From positions 124,001-188,000 of the forward strand of contig LATX02000233.1 of the NCBI GenBank assembly GCA_001466705.2: DNA of 64,000 nucleotides, written 5' to 3'. Source of the DNA: Moniliophthora roreri. Lineage: Eukaryota; Basidiomycota; Agaricomycetes; Agaricales; Marasmiaceae. Under the pieces are notes generated by a model that did no database searches, was not told the origin of the DNA, and worked only from the letters and a program-made list of their open reading frames with translations. This document shows positions 22,365 through 33,817 of the stretch, in pieces. Each line of letters starts with the position of its first letter. Position 1 is the first letter of the stretch. Both the position numbers and the translations under genes were made by a program.

Positions 22365-23723
22365 AGTGATAGAGTATGAAGGCAAATAATAATTGACACG
22401 GGATAACAGAAATAATAATGGGTACTTGGAGGTGATATGTAATGGCGAGGTGAAGAAAATAACATGGGACATCATCGGCATAATGATAAAGGGTACGTGC
22501 GACCAAAAACTATTACTAGGCTTCATGCATATGAGCACCCGTTCCGTTTCGAACTAGAGGTCTTGACAGCGATGTCATCGCAGCCTTCAGATCAACCGTT
22601 GAGCCACTGGCACCATGCCTAGCGCTGAAAACCATTTAGCATGAAGCTGGTGAGCAAGGAGCAACAACGTTCAAGTTTATTTACATACCTCAACTAAGCC
22701 GACGTAGCATTGCAAAGGATACAAGAGATACGGGGAAATGTAACACAAATTGAGAGCAGGAATGGGCTGGAAGCAGCGATACTGTAAGGCAAATGATATA
22801 TGAGCGCAGGCGCGATTGAATTGTAATGAATACTCACCCAGAGTGTTCATAATGGACAGGATTATAATTGGACGATGCACGGGAAAGTAAAATATGAGGG
22901 ATGCAGAGAAGAGCAAGTGGTGAATACATGCTGAATGTAATAATAATTAGCGCAGGCACAATTGAATAGTAATGTACACTCACCGAATGACCATGGGAAA
23001 TTCCAGTCTAGGCTGTATCATAATTGTCCAAGATACGAGAAAAGGAAAATAAGTGAAGTGAGGCGACGCCAAAGGAACTGAATAACGGATGATAATGAGG
23101 ACGGGGATGCCTGATTTGTGATGAGGACTCACTAGGTGACTATCAGATCCAGCTGCCACCTTATAATTAACCGAGGCACGGAAGGAAAAAAAAAACATAA
23201 CGTGGTGGTGCCGGTGGATCTGGATAACGAGTGATAATGAGCTCGGAGATGGATGACGAATTAAGGAGACTTGCCCAGGATGAAAGGATCCCTTCCAGAG
23301 CCACGCAAACGATAATACAGCGAGGGGTTGAGATAAAATAGCATCGGCAAGGTGGCAAAGGCAGACCAGGAAAGGAACATAGTAGATGATAATTTGGATG
23401 AGGAAGGCAGAATGATTATGTTGTAGCTGAACCTCAAAATGGGGAACTAGAAAAGGATTATAATGTGGGCTGAATAGAAGGATAAATGAGCCACAGTAGG
23501 GAGAATAATAATGGGATCATGGTGGGAAAGGGAGAGAGCAGCCGCTGTTGAAACACCATGTGGGCCAGCAATTATTATTCACCCCGACACCCATTATAAT
23601 GGCAGCCTAACGCAGGGAGCGGAGAATTATCATTCTTCAAGGTCATTTCTTATGCGGGGTGTATTAAAACGTAACGGGGTGGCATCCTCGGTACGTATTA
23701 CAAAGGTCCTACATGGTATGCTG
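22365..23723 (-). repeat. T1 right inverted arm
   Basis: This is the inverted counterpart of the left arm, without the solo LTR. It ends with the reverse complement of CAGCATACCATGTAGGA. Confidence 0.8.
22546..22606 (-). other. tRNA-like segment in the T1 right arm
   Basis: On the minus strand, TGGCTCAACGG (A box, 22596-22606) and GTTCGAAAC (B-box core, 22546-22554) lie at the position mirrored to the left-arm copy. The B box is degraded compared with the left arm. Confidence 0.45.
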
Positions 23724-24215
23724 GATCGCGGAATGAGTCGAGAGATGTGCTCTACCCCTTCAATTACGAATGAAAATTTGTTGAAATCAGCAGTCATGAT
23801 CTACCATTTGATCATTGTCAGAGACCAGGTATCGCGCAGGCTCAGCTCACTCCTCACCTCGAGCAAGAATTTGATACTGGCCCAGGCCAATCCAACTTCA
23901 CTGCAGTTGCTAGATCCAGCAATACCATCTCCTAAGCTCTCATAGGCTTTGATCCGACCCATTATCTTCTCAAAAACATCTCTCAGGACAACCTGTCGTC
24001 CTTTCCACTTATATTTCCAACGTTTCCGAATGCATTCCTCCTTCACATGTTCAATCAATTGATGCAATTGGTTAAGAGCTTCGAGTTTCTCTTCGGAGGC
24101 GATGTGTTGTTTGTCATCATCCAGTGTTTCGAGAGCTTCTTTCCATAGATCTTCAGAGCCACTGTAAGGTGATGTTAACTTTTGTTACTAGTCTCTGATA
24201 GTAAACACGCCTCAT
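23724..24215 (-). pseudogene. STAND gene S3, first exons beyond T1
   Basis: This contains the tiny first exon ATGAG (24215-24211, here with a GC rather than GT donor), the second exon of the Goodbye-like N-terminus (KYKWKGRQVVLRDVFEK) down to 23858, and the start of exon 3. T1 cuts it at 23724. The coding sequence up to the break is intact and very close to S2. Confidence 0.8.
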
Positions 24216-26090
24216 ATAGCCAAGGCAGGGGTGATCCCAGAATAGTTGGAGGTTGGGGCAGAGGGAGAGCTGTTGAAGATGTGATATCAAGCAGCTTATA
24301 AGGCATGGGTTCAATCCTGGTCGATAAGAGAGTGTAGGGTAATTATTTTGATACACTGTGGAATGGTCCTTATCAGCCTGATAACCGGTAAGCGAAGGCG
24401 TCCTTATCAGAGTTAGACGTCTATGGTCTGAAATTAAAATCTCCAACAAAAGGCACGCCCCATGCCCAGTCACACTCTTCGCTCTGTTCATATACTCCCC
24501 ACAGCTTGGCTCGAGTGAAGGATATTCAGAGATGAGGGAGGAAGACGAAGAACATACCTTATTCGGAAGCCAGGACCGAACTCTCATTCCCGTGGACAAC
24601 ATACCTTTTCCCGTTCGAATTCGTCGCTCCGTGGCAGCCATATACCCGTTCCCAAGTTATGCTCCGAGTCGTGAATCCCAACGACCGTCGCTCACGCTGC
24701 TCGACAGCTGAATAACTGTCTGCTCACTTCTTGACACCTCAATGGCTGGCGCTGGGCCGTTGTACAAACTCTTCTTGCACCAGTTCCCCATTGTTTGCAC
24801 CCTCAGACTTCCATCTTACAATACTTCTTGCTGGACATTGTAGATGCTGCACCTCAGACGTTTGTACCCCTGACAACGGCTGAGGTGAGCTAACTAATTT
24901 GGATGTTTTTACTCTCATTTTTGCCTACAATCTTTTGTACAGTTCGTACTTGTGTTTTTAGATTCTCCTCACGTTCCGACTTCGGCTTGATCGATCACCC
25001 GCTCTCGCATCGCTTGCTTGTGTCTCTAGTTTTCTTCGAGATTCAACAATATCCATTCATCCTTGTTCTACTTCACCGGAGTCTACAATTCTGACAACAA
25101 CTTACAGCAATGTTCAAATTGTCTGCAGGAAGATAGGCATCTCACCTGGTAACTTGCACGGTCTGTCTTGATGTTGAAGGAGGAAGTCGAACTGGTGTCA
25201 GCGCGGGCGAAACGGCTGGGACTGCCCAAACATTACCATATTGATTGCCTTTCCTTATGGTCTGTGTGACAGGAATATACGAGAAGGCAATCTTCAAGCG
25301 GCTGAGGGCTGCACGTCAGGGGTCATGGGAGCGGGAAATCAGTTTGTATGTCGGAACCTCGTACTCACAGGTGTCGTTCAAGCCTTTCATGATCCTCACT
25401 GGTGACCAACTCTCTTCTTCCCTGCCCTGCTTTTCCTCTTGCAGTCATTCTACAAGATTTCAAAATTCAGCTCAGCCCGGGTTCTGCTTGGGTACCACAC
25501 GTCAAACACTGCCCTTTTCATGCATGAAGATCGTCATGCTCGCTGAGAACAAAGGATTCATGCGCAGTGGACATGGGATTTGAGAAGGAGGGTAGGGAAG
25601 CTCTGTAGGTGTTCGTTGGGGTGGGACTCCGCATGCTGAGACTAGGTCTCGGTGAGTACATTCACAGTTCCTTATTTCTGATATTGATTACCCAAAGGAT
25701 CATTCGATCAAATTTCGGGTTATAGAGCACATCCCATCTTTAACATCCTCAATGCCACCTCGGAATATTGAAATCTTGCATTATGAGATCCCACTACCCA
25801 CGCAGCAATGCCCTCGGGCCATTCAAGTGACATCAGGCACTTGTAGAAACTGTAACGCACCATGTCATCCATGTCTTGCATTCTCAACTTCTCTATTGGC
25901 TATCCAGTGCTCTCGTTCCCTAGCCATGAACATTCCCAGTGAGAAATGCTCTGGTGCTACCCGACGTATTCCTACGTTTTGGTCATTCGCTGCCATTTTT
26001 CTGATGCTGTCCGATGCTCTTCTGAGTGAAAGTCCCCTGTCATCTTTTCACCTTTGGAAGAATTCCTAAGGAAAGATGACTCAAAACAGA
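24216..26090. repeat. Segmental duplication upstream of S3 (copy B)
   Basis: This is the counterpart of 10044-11830. It differs by a stretch around 24290-24440 (containing a B-box-like GGTTCAATCC) that is absent from copy A. It contains the paired two-exon frame at 25245-25527 described for copy A. No other gene is seen. Confidence 0.6.
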
Positions 26091-26399
26091 CACTATACCA
26101 ACTTGACATCTTCTCTTACTCGCCCCAATGTATTCCCATGGCCCATCGTTTCTCCACGTAACACTTCTTTCTTCCCGACCACCACCATTCCTAACCCTAC
26201 GCCCTATTCGCCCATAACCATATCTCTCGGTGTGCCTTTCTCCATGTTCTCAGCTCCTTAGGTTTCTCTCGAATGTTACCTCAAGCTGGTTGGAAGAATG
26301 CGAAAAGGAATGGCCTTGACTTGGGAGTACACCTAGGCGATCTATCACGGTGAGCGGCACATTAGTATCATTCATGATTACTCCACGGTGACACGTAAA

Positions 26400-26790
26400 T
26401 CAAGGAAAAGGATACTGGCACGTTTGAAGGACAGTCCTTGTATATCATGCCAGATTTTCCAAGTGTCGGTTCAGCGTTATGTCTTCAGATCTGGGTTTTG
26501 TGCATTCCAAGTTCAATTTTGCTATTAGCGAGGAAGAAGACTTTGCACCACCACTCTCACTGGAAGAGTTCCTTTGTTGATTGCATCAAGACGTTCGAGG
26601 AGAAATAGTGCACCCGTGTTCGGAAGGGGGGGGAGTTGAGTGTGGCAGAGTATCGGATGAGTAGGGTGGCTGAGCATCAGTTGAGTAGGGCGCGGATGAA
26701 GAGAGAGTCGGCGGCGGTGAGGTCTATGCATAGAAAGTCGCATCCTGTGGGCGCATCAATGGGAGATGGGGAGTGGGTTCGATCACGCTG
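26400..26790 (+). pseudogene. Mucin-like gene copy M3, 3' remnant
   Basis: A degraded copy of the M1 cytoplasmic tail: the ..DFPSVGSAL-type region, the short acidic stretch (EEEDFAPP) and the basic end with VAEYRMSRVAEHQLSRA and RKSH are still readable in shifting frames. Several deletions remove the acidic run and part of the SLPSTST region. It lies tail-to-tail with the S4 tail, 145 bp away. Confidence 0.7.
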
Positions 26791-26934
26791 CTTATGACTT
26801 GCTATGTTGGTAATGAGATCGGGAGTCATACAAAATGTACAGTACGCTTTTCATTGATGTATACTAAGGCTAGTGAGCGGTCAAATGTCTTGATTCGTAC
26901 TGCTCATACTTGATTTAATCCAAACTCAAAAGTG

Positions 26935-27505
26935 TTACGGTTCAAGGAAGCGTGAATGGCTGCCAACGCTCGCGTGGAGCATCACAGACAGGTTTGTCCC
27001 ATGTTCTCTGCAATAGTCCACCAAATGGCCCTGTAAACCAATGTTTTTGTAGGAATTCCTTGAACAAGCTGCCACGGCCTCGTCGTTGAGTTCTATCAAA
27101 ACCCTTGACTGACTGATGACCGATTCTACGGCCCAAATTGGTGCGTTTTTGACGAAGGCCATGGCGAATTTCGCAGACAATGAGGTCAAATGCATATGCT
27201 TCAGGAGTATCAAAAGAATATCGCACAGGACATACATCTCTGGAGGAGAACTAACTGGGTCTTGTCACTGTGGAGTAATAGGGTCATGATGAATGGAAGA
27301 CGCCAGTGTGGCCGAAAATTGTACACGTTGTCGTAAAAGGAAGAAAGGTATCTGTAAACTCCTTCGTAGAGATGTAGTCATTTCCTCGTCTGGCCTTATG
27401 ACCGCAGCAATGAATACTTTCTCTGTGATGGCGTCGTCTCTGGCTCTTTCCACTAGGATTGAGATGGTTTGGCTGCCTACATTGCTGTTCCTCATAGCGG
27501 CGATG
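26935..27505 (-). pseudogene. STAND gene S4, 3' tail
   Basis: This matches the last about 170 codons of the family (ILLKHMHLTSLSAKFAMAFV, VISQSRVLIELNDEAVAAC) with frame breaks near 27240-27300. Homology runs up to the LTR of the gypsy element at 27506. Between this point and 38738 the retroelement and assembly gaps replace about 1.4 kb of S4 coding sequence. Confidence 0.75.
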
Positions 27506-27887
27506 TGTTACGCAAGTCCTTCGCTGTCAACACTAAGTTCAAGTTTGAGCTTGAAGGACTTGATTCTTGAAGTCAATTAGATTTGATGAATTGACTTAAG
27601 ATAGAGTTTAAATAATCAGACAAGGTTATGATAAGGTTTAACCAGGTCAAGCTGGAGAAGCTTGTCAACTGGCTAAGTGTATTTATAGAAAATAGACTCT
27701 AACTATGACTAAGTACTCAGAACTAAAAATAGCTACTATGAGTAAGCACAGTGAATCTTTGTAAGTAAAAAGAAACTGAAAGAAGCATTGGTAAGAAAAA
27801 GAATACAGGACTAAGCAAGATAGCGAGAAATGGAATATAAATACATTAGGTGCCCTACTTGTCCTTGGAGTCCTCACGTTTGTAACA
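27506..27887 (-). repeat. 3' LTR of gypsy-L (382 bp)
   Basis: It is bounded by TGTTACGC and GTTTGTAACA and followed immediately by the polypurine tract. It corresponds to the partial LTRs at 37102 and 38409 with several substitutions and small indels. Confidence 0.8.
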
Positions 27888-27892
27888 TTAGC

Positions 27893-29057
27893 CCCTGTTT
27901 TGGTTTGAAGTTCCAGCTTCAAACACCATAGCGCCATTGACATATCTTACCGGTACGAATGTCCTCTCTTCCCCATCGTCAGTAGTGAGGGTGATGGGTT
28001 CCCTGTCGTCTGTGATGCGAACGATGGTGTAGACAGGTGGAGTTTCTTTTTCAGTAGAAATGGGGCTCGTCGGTGAGGTTGGAGAGGTGGACGAATCAGC
28101 GTAGTCCTCCTCAAAGCCATCAAGAGTTGGATGACTCCGAACAGACCTTGCGATAAAAATTTGTTCGCTTCTTCGTAGTCGTGGGCAATGTTCAGAGAGA
28201 TGGTGAGGTTGGTATGTGTCGCAGACTGAACACTGGTAGTCTCGACAGTCCTGTGTATGATGACCCCGCTTACCGCATTGATCACATTGATGAACTCGGG
28301 AATGGATATCGGACTGGGTGCTGAGGAGGACGGTGGACTTTCAGGTTCGGTTGTTACGATGTCGGCGTTGTTTTCGGGGAGGGACGACTCACTCGGGAGT
28401 GGTGGGGTGGAGAGTCCAGAAGGAGGTGTCCCAGGAATCAGCTGGGGCGTTCCAATCCCTGGTGGTCCATGTGTTCTCGGGGTCGCTGTTTGCAGGGATT
28501 GTGAAAGGGATACAAGGGGGTGGGGTAGGGGTTCTGTCAAGCTCGGCTCAGGTGACGGGGATCTGTTCAACCTCGGGACTGAACTGGACTCGGAGCTGGA
28601 TGGATCGGGGGATGGGTTCTGGGGGCGCTGACGCTCTGGTTGTGGTGGAGGAGATGGGGGAAGGTCGGGGCTCAGGACTCGGAGATGGTTCTGGTCGATC
28701 GAACCCATCTGTATTGAAACGGTAGATCGAGATGGGGGCGGACGTGGCTCGGGAACTCTCGACAAGCTCATAGTCCTTGAGGGCCTCTGTGGGAGATCGA
28801 GGAGGATATTCCAATCCACCTGTGGGAGATGTCTCTCCCCTGGGGGCAGTGGTGTAATCTGATTGGGAAAAGGGATGAGGGGGAAAGATTTCGGGGGCGC
28901 AAATCATTGGTACCGTCAACTGTCCTGGGATGGTGAATCCCGACGCTGCTATGTCGACGGCGAGCCTATTGAGTTGAAGGTTGGCAGAGGTCATCAATTG
29001 GTCGAAATGTTGGTACTGTCTTTGGACGAATTGGTAGTCTCCGAGGAGATGGTCCAC
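27893..29057 (-). pseudogene. Third ORF of gypsy-L downstream of integrase
   Basis: Overlapping frames (29057-28548, then 28819-27947, then a short frame to about 27893) encode a roughly 380-residue product. It has a helical start (MDHLLGDYQFVQRQYQHFDQ), a Pro/Ser-rich middle and a C-terminal domain (FINVINAVSGVIIHRTVETT, then TLTTDDGEERTFVPVRY). The frame changes suggest frameshift mutations in one ORF. It starts inside the integrase ORF with a 64-nt overlap. No family is recognised; an envelope is not indicated, as there is no signal peptide or membrane segment. Confidence 0.5.
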
Positions 29058-30763
29058 AAATGGGGTGTCTCGGGCGGCCTCGATGATCCTCTCTCAGTAG
29101 GTAGTGTTGTTGAGGAGGTAGAGGAGTTGGGCTGCGGTGGGGTGGAGGTTTTCATAGGTGTAAGATTGAGACATTTCGATATGAGTGCTTTAGTGAGGAT
29201 TTTCCTAAGCTTGTTGGCCTTTTTATAGTCTGCTAACATCTCTTTGGCATGTTCAAAGTCTTCTTCCCATAGCCATTCGTTTTCTGCCAAGGGGTATCCT
29301 TTCCAAGATACTAGAAACCTTTGAGGTTTCCTTTTCGGGGTATGTCCGATGATCGCCTCTATTTCGTGTTCCTCCTGTCCTTCTATCAGATCAGGCAGTG
29401 GTTTTAGAAAGTTCTTTCCATGGACTTCGTTTCGTTTGTATGGGGATAGGAGAGATGCATGGAAAACGGGGTGAACTTTCCATTGTTCTGGTAGGGTCAG
29501 TTTGTATGTCACTGGTCCCAGTACTGACTCGATCTTGAAGGGTCCTTCCCTTTTTGGTGCTAACTTCTTTGATGGGCATCTGAAGTTAAGGTTTTTTCCT
29601 TCTAACCACACCTTTTGTCCTACCGTAAACGGGGTGAATGATCGTTTGGTTGCTCCTTCCATTCTCCTCCTTGCTAACTCCATAAGAGAATATGTTTCTT
29701 CTTGGAGTTTCTTTAGCTCTGACAGCCTCGTTTCTACCGATGGGATCATTGTCTTCATAAAGGCTGTTGGAAGGGGTCTTGGATTGTATCCCATTATTAG
29801 ATAGAACGGGGATTTCTTCATAGTAGAGTGTGTTCTGTTATTGTGTGCAAATTCAGCAAAGGGGAGAAGTTCCACCCATTTGTCTTGTTGTCTGGAACAG
29901 AACAACCAAAGGAAGACTTCCAATTCCTGATTGACCCTTTCAGATTCTCTGTCTGTCTGTGGATGGAATGCAGTACTCATCATGTGTTTTACTCCTAACT
30001 GTTTTCCTAGTTCTTGGAAGACCTTTGCGGTGAATCGGGGATCTCTATCAGAGATAATTTTGTTGGGTAGTCCGAATCTTTTGTATACGTTGTTGAGAAT
30101 TAATGTCGCAGTTTGTTCTGCATCGATGGTTTTGTTACATGGTGTGAAAATCATCCCCTTAGTAGAGGAGTGGTCTACCACAACTAAGATGGTATTGTAA
30201 CCGTCCGATTCTGGCAGGTCTGTGATCAAATCCATAGTAATTTTGGAGAATGGTAACACATCTTTTTCCCCTATAATGGGTAGTAATGGAGGTTTATTCG
30301 GATGAGTAATTGTCTTGCTTTCTTGGCATTTTGCGCATCTGTCGACGAATATCTTGACAAATTTAGCCATTCCTGGCCACCAATACTCCCGAGAGACTTG
30401 TTCTAGAGTGTTGAACTGCCCTGGATGTCTGACTCCTTTTGCCTCGTGTATTGTTTTCACAATCTCACGTCGTAGATTCCCTTTGTTTGGGACATAACAT
30501 CTGTTTTTGTCAAAAAGAAGCCCGTCACAAGTTGTCCAGTCTTCTAATGCCGATTTGATCGGTGGTGGGCCTTCCTTTAGAATCGTCCTCATTGCATCGT
30601 CGTATAAGGTCTCTCCTTTTAGGCTTTCTATCAAGTTGTTTTGTAATTTGACGTCCATAGCTCTGAGGAAGAACTTATCTGGTAACATGACGACATTGTC
30701 ATTGTCATTTTCGTTGTCATCAATGTGATCTGGTCTTCTAGAAAGAGCGTCTGATTGTGTCAT
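28994..30763 (-). CDS. Integrase with C-terminal chromodomain (gypsy-L)
   Basis: An uninterrupted 589-codon frame, part of the pol polyprotein. The zinc-binding HHCC module is visible (HEAKGVRHPGQ, CAKCQESK). The DDE core shows ITMDLITDLP, IISDRDPRF and the Glu-bearing VNQELEVF. The usual TDGQSERVNQ is TDRESERVNQ here, so two conserved positions differ. The C-terminus carries a chromodomain (IEAIIGHTPKRK, FLVSWKGYP, NEWLWEEDF), which directs insertion towards modified histones in chromoviruses. Confidence 0.85.
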   Translation of the reverse strand: MTQSDALSRRPDHIDDNENDNDNVVMLPDKFFLRAMDVKLQNNLIESLKGETLYDDAMRTILKEGPPPIKSALEDWTTCDGLLFDKNRCYVPNKGNLRREIVKTIHEAKGVRHPGQFNTLEQVSREYWWPGMAKFVKIFVDRCAKCQESKTITHPNKPPLLPIIGEKDVLPFSKITMDLITDLPESDGYNTILVVVDHSSTKGMIFTPCNKTIDAEQTATLILNNVYKRFGLPNKIISDRDPRFTAKVFQELGKQLGVKHMMSTAFHPQTDRESERVNQELEVFLWLFCSRQQDKWVELLPFAEFAHNNRTHSTMKKSPFYLIMGYNPRPLPTAFMKTMIPSVETRLSELKKLQEETYSLMELARRRMEGATKRSFTPFTVGQKVWLEGKNLNFRCPSKKLAPKREGPFKIESVLGPVTYKLTLPEQWKVHPVFHASLLSPYKRNEVHGKNFLKPLPDLIEGQEEHEIEAIIGHTPKRKPQRFLVSWKGYPLAENEWLWEEDFEHAKEMLADYKKANKLRKILTKALISKCLNLTPMKTSTPPQPNSSTSSTTLPTERGSSRPPETPHLWTISSETTNSSKDSTNISTN

Positions 30764-30837
30764 TTTGGTCCCGGGTGTATGGATTAATTGGAGGTCAAAT
30801 TGGGATAAGAATAAGCTCCATCTGGCTTGTCTTCAGT

Positions 30838-32480
30838 TTAACTTTTGTGCCGTTTTGAAAAACATGAGGTTTTTGTGATCGGAAAGAATGGTAATCGGAT
30901 GTTTTCCTCCCATGAGGTAATGCCGCCAAGATTCGAGGGCTCAAACGATGCTGAATAGTTCTCGATCGTATATTTCATAGTTCCTTTCTGTTGGTGTGAG
31001 AGAGTGTGAAATATAGCTGCATGGGTGCCATTCTCCATCTGTCCCTTGTTGCCTAAGAACAGCTCCTGTTGCCCATTTTAATGCATCACATTCTATCAAG
31101 AAGGGTTTTTCAGTATCAGGCATTATCAGTACTGGTTCGGAGAGGAACTTCCGTTTCAAGGCGTCAAACGCCACTTGACATTCTTTGGTCCATTCGAACT
31201 TCTTGTCCTTTTTCGTTAATTTGTTTAATGGCCTAGCGAGTTCCGAAAATCGTCCAATGAATTTCCGATAGAAGTTTCCGAATCCTAAGAAGAATCGTAC
31301 TCCTCTGACCGTCGTAGGGGGTCTCCAATCTCGTATTCCTGCTAACTTTACTGGGTCCATTCCGATGTATCCTGGTCTGATGATCATTCCTAAGAAATCT
31401 ATTTCCGTGACGTTAAATCTGCATTTCTCTGGTTTTAAGAATAGGTCATGAAGTCGGAGTCGTTCTAGAATTTTGATTGTTCGTTTCTTGTGGCTTTCTA
31501 GATCCAGAGAAAATATCAAGATGTCATCCATATAGATGACTACCCAGCCTTCTTCAATATAGTCAGCGAAGATGTCATCCATAAATGATTGAAACGCCAA
31601 AGAACATGACCATTGGTTCAAAGAGGCCTTTGTTCGTTTTGAAAGCGGCTTTCCATTGGTCTCCATCTTTGATTCTGATGTTGTTGTATCCGTTTCGTAA
31701 GTCCAGTTTAGTGAAATATTTTGCTCCTTTTAGTTTATCGATAAGATCTGATACTAGGGGTAAAGGGTAGGTGTTTTTGCCTTGTTCAGTTCTTGATAAT
31801 CTTGACACAGTCTAAAAGCGCCTTTTTCCTTTTTTGATACGAAGAAGAAAGGCGAAGCCATTGGTGATTTTGAGGGTCGGATGTAGCCTTTACGGAGATT
31901 GTCGGTTAAGAATTTGTTTTGGAGTTGTTGTTCAATCAGGGATAAAGGGTAAACCTTGCAGTTGAGTGTCTCTACTCCAGGTTTGAGGTCAATGGCGTGA
32001 TTGTAGGGTCTAGATTCTGGAAACCTTTCTGATGCGTGTTTTTTGAATTGTCGTTTGTAATCAATAAGGAAATCCGGGATTAATTCTTCGATCGGCTTCT
32101 TCTCTTCCGTTTTTTGATTATGTTCTAGTGTCTGGGAAACAGAAGTCTTTGCTCGGATGAGTACTTCTGCTGGGGTATGATCTAGTATTCCTTTGAAACA
32201 TTTGATATTGATTTTCCTTCGAGGTGGAAAATTGATTTCTCCACTTCTCCAGTCGATCTGCGGATTATAATGTCGTAACCATGGCATTCCGAGAATGAGT
32301 TGTTCACCCCCTAACCCGGACACCATGAGGTCTTCCGTCATCTTCCGATCTCCTATAAAGAAGGTTACTCGGGCTGTATGTGTTACGTATGCCAAAGTAT
32401 TGAGGGTTCCATCTACATTGAGAACTTTTACCCTTTTTTCTAATTTGGTTAAGGGAAGAAGTAACTTTCGGGCCGTTATT
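30838..32480 (-). pseudogene. Protease and reverse transcriptase/RNase H, broken (gypsy-L)
   Basis: The RT palm (YMDDILIFS) and RNase H ([16 protein letters not shown]) are recognisable, and the protease region lies upstream (to 32395). A short deletion removes the SNSPATF segment near 31600 and shifts the frame. The protease frame starts after a TGA (32480-32482) where the right copy has CGA (Arg). Other frame losses occur near 31780 and 30950. Confidence 0.8.
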
Positions 32481-32712
32481 CAGCTAATGAAATTCCCTTC
32501 TGCTCCAGAATCTAAGAGCACTAGTTTTTCGATGATTTGATCTCCAGTATAGAGGGCCAGCGGAATACACATAGAATTTCGTTCCATCACAGCCGATACA
32601 GTTACACTAGAGATACGAATTGGCGGGGGAGACGTCGAGCTCAACCGCCGCACTAAAAACCCTCTCCTTCCATGAGATCCAAAATCTGAGTTTGTTCTTC
32701 TTCAGAGAAGTC

Positions 32713-33816
32713 TCAGTAGATGGCACGAATTTTATGATACACATCTTGTGGAGTAGACTTCTTCGGATTCTCCTTTTTCTGTTCATTCTTCGGCTTTTCC
32801 TGACAGTTCTTCGCAATATGCCCTGGCTTACTACATTTATAGCATAACCCCTTTCGGCAATATTCTTGTGCTTCCTTGTCGGAGACCCGGTTTACTTTGG
32901 TTTTGGACTTCATTGTCTTCTTCAATCGTTCTCCTCCAGTGATGGCCATCATAGTGAGCCAGGCGTTGTTGTATTTTCTAGCTCTGTCATACCATTCTCC
33001 GATAGTGTTTGGCTGGTCAGGCTGCATTAAGCAGGATTTGAGAAGAGCAGGATGAAGTCTGGCAAGGAAGTGGTCAATGAGAGCTCTGTCATCGTATTCG
33101 GCATCTGCGGCAAGAAGGTGGAATTCCGTGATGTATTCGTCCACATGTTTCTTGTTCTGTTTGAGAAGTTTCATCTTCAATCTGGCATCGGTTCCAATGT
33201 CTAGGGGTCGGAACACCTTTTTGAAATCTTCGAGAAACTCTTCCCATGTCATTACGTGAATCTGGTCCTCTGGTTTGGTATCAGATGCTTCTGCTTCCTT
33301 CTCTCACAGTTCCTTTTTGTATTCGTCTGTTTTAGCTTTCATCCAATTCGCAGCTTGTCCTTCCTTCATGTATGACAGGGTGAACAATATTTTGTCTTTG
33401 TCATTGGGGTAAAGGGTTTCGTTAGCCATAAGGTATAAGTCTACCTCCGTAAGGAAGGTACTAGCCTTGGCTGAGCTTCCATCGTAGCTGTTTGGTACGG
33501 CCACCTTATTTTCCTTTTTCTTTTCTCCATTCATTAACGTCCTTAAGGCGGAAATTAAATCCTGAAGTGATGCGGAAGTCTGCTGAGTAGTCATGGGGTC
33601 TGAGGGATGTGGTGAAGATGACGTGATTGAGATCGGTGTTTCCAGTCTGTCGGTTTCTAATGGCCTGCTCGTAGACGGAGGTGAATTCTGGGTTTCAAAA
33701 GAGTGGGTCTGAATTGCTGTTTCTGTAGTCGGGGAGTTCATCTGTTCCGGAGAAGGCACTTGCAATGTATGGGAAGATTCTTGGGTCGACGTTCTCCTTT
33801 CATCGTCTGATAGCTC
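32713..33816 (-). pseudogene. Gag, broken (gypsy-L)
   Basis: The capsid-like region (FLTEVDLYLMANETLYPNDK, YMKEGQAANW) and a CCHC zinc knuckle (CYKCSKPGHIAKNC) are clear. A TGA at about 33304-33306 replaces an Arg codon (ELREKE in the right copy). The 5' end is lost at the N at 33817. Confidence 0.8.
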
Positions 33817-33817
33817 N
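33817..33817. other. Single N, probable contig join
   Basis: It joins gypsy-R RT to the gypsy-L gag N-terminal region, which cannot be contiguous in one element. Confidence 0.8.

Larger units (their letters stand above)
17960..23723. mobile_element. 5.8-kb TIR transposon T1 inserted in S3 exon 3
   Basis: The insertion interrupts the S3 copy of S2 exon 3 and is flanked by GATTGCGGA (17951-17959) and GATCGCGGA (23724-23732), an 8-9 bp target duplication with one mismatch. The termini are inverted and share CCATGTAGGA, then ACCGAGGATGCCACCCCG. The inverted arms are about 1.36 kb each once a nested solo LTR is discounted. Both arms are peppered with an ATTATYATTC/GAATRATAAT motif that recurs every few tens of bases and resembles subterminal transposase-binding arrays. 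The interior (about 19.9-22.4 kb) has only short frames, so the copy appears non-autonomous or decayed. The target-duplication length would fit hAT, MULE or KDZ-like groups; I cannot decide between them. Confidence 0.75.
27506..33816 (-). mobile_element. Ty3/gypsy chromovirus, left copy (gypsy-L)
   Basis: On the minus strand it reads gag, protease, RT, integrase with chromodomain, an extra ORF, a polypurine tract (AAACAGGGGCTAA at about 27888-27900) and the 3' LTR. The 5' end is cut by the N at 33817. Gag and RT are broken by stop codons and a deletion, but the integrase frame is long and intact. The 3' LTR abuts S4 coding sequence, so insertion was into an NLR gene. The target duplication cannot be read because the other end lies in an assembly gap. 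Confidence 0.85.

Noticed and set aside
28257..28725. Plus-strand Gly-rich proteins across the gypsy third ORF
   Set aside because: They are antisense shadows of the Pro/Ser-rich minus-strand ORF.
27893..29057. Retroviral-type envelope gene
   Set aside because: No signal peptide, membrane segment or cysteine pattern; the product is Pro/Ser-rich and soluble-looking.
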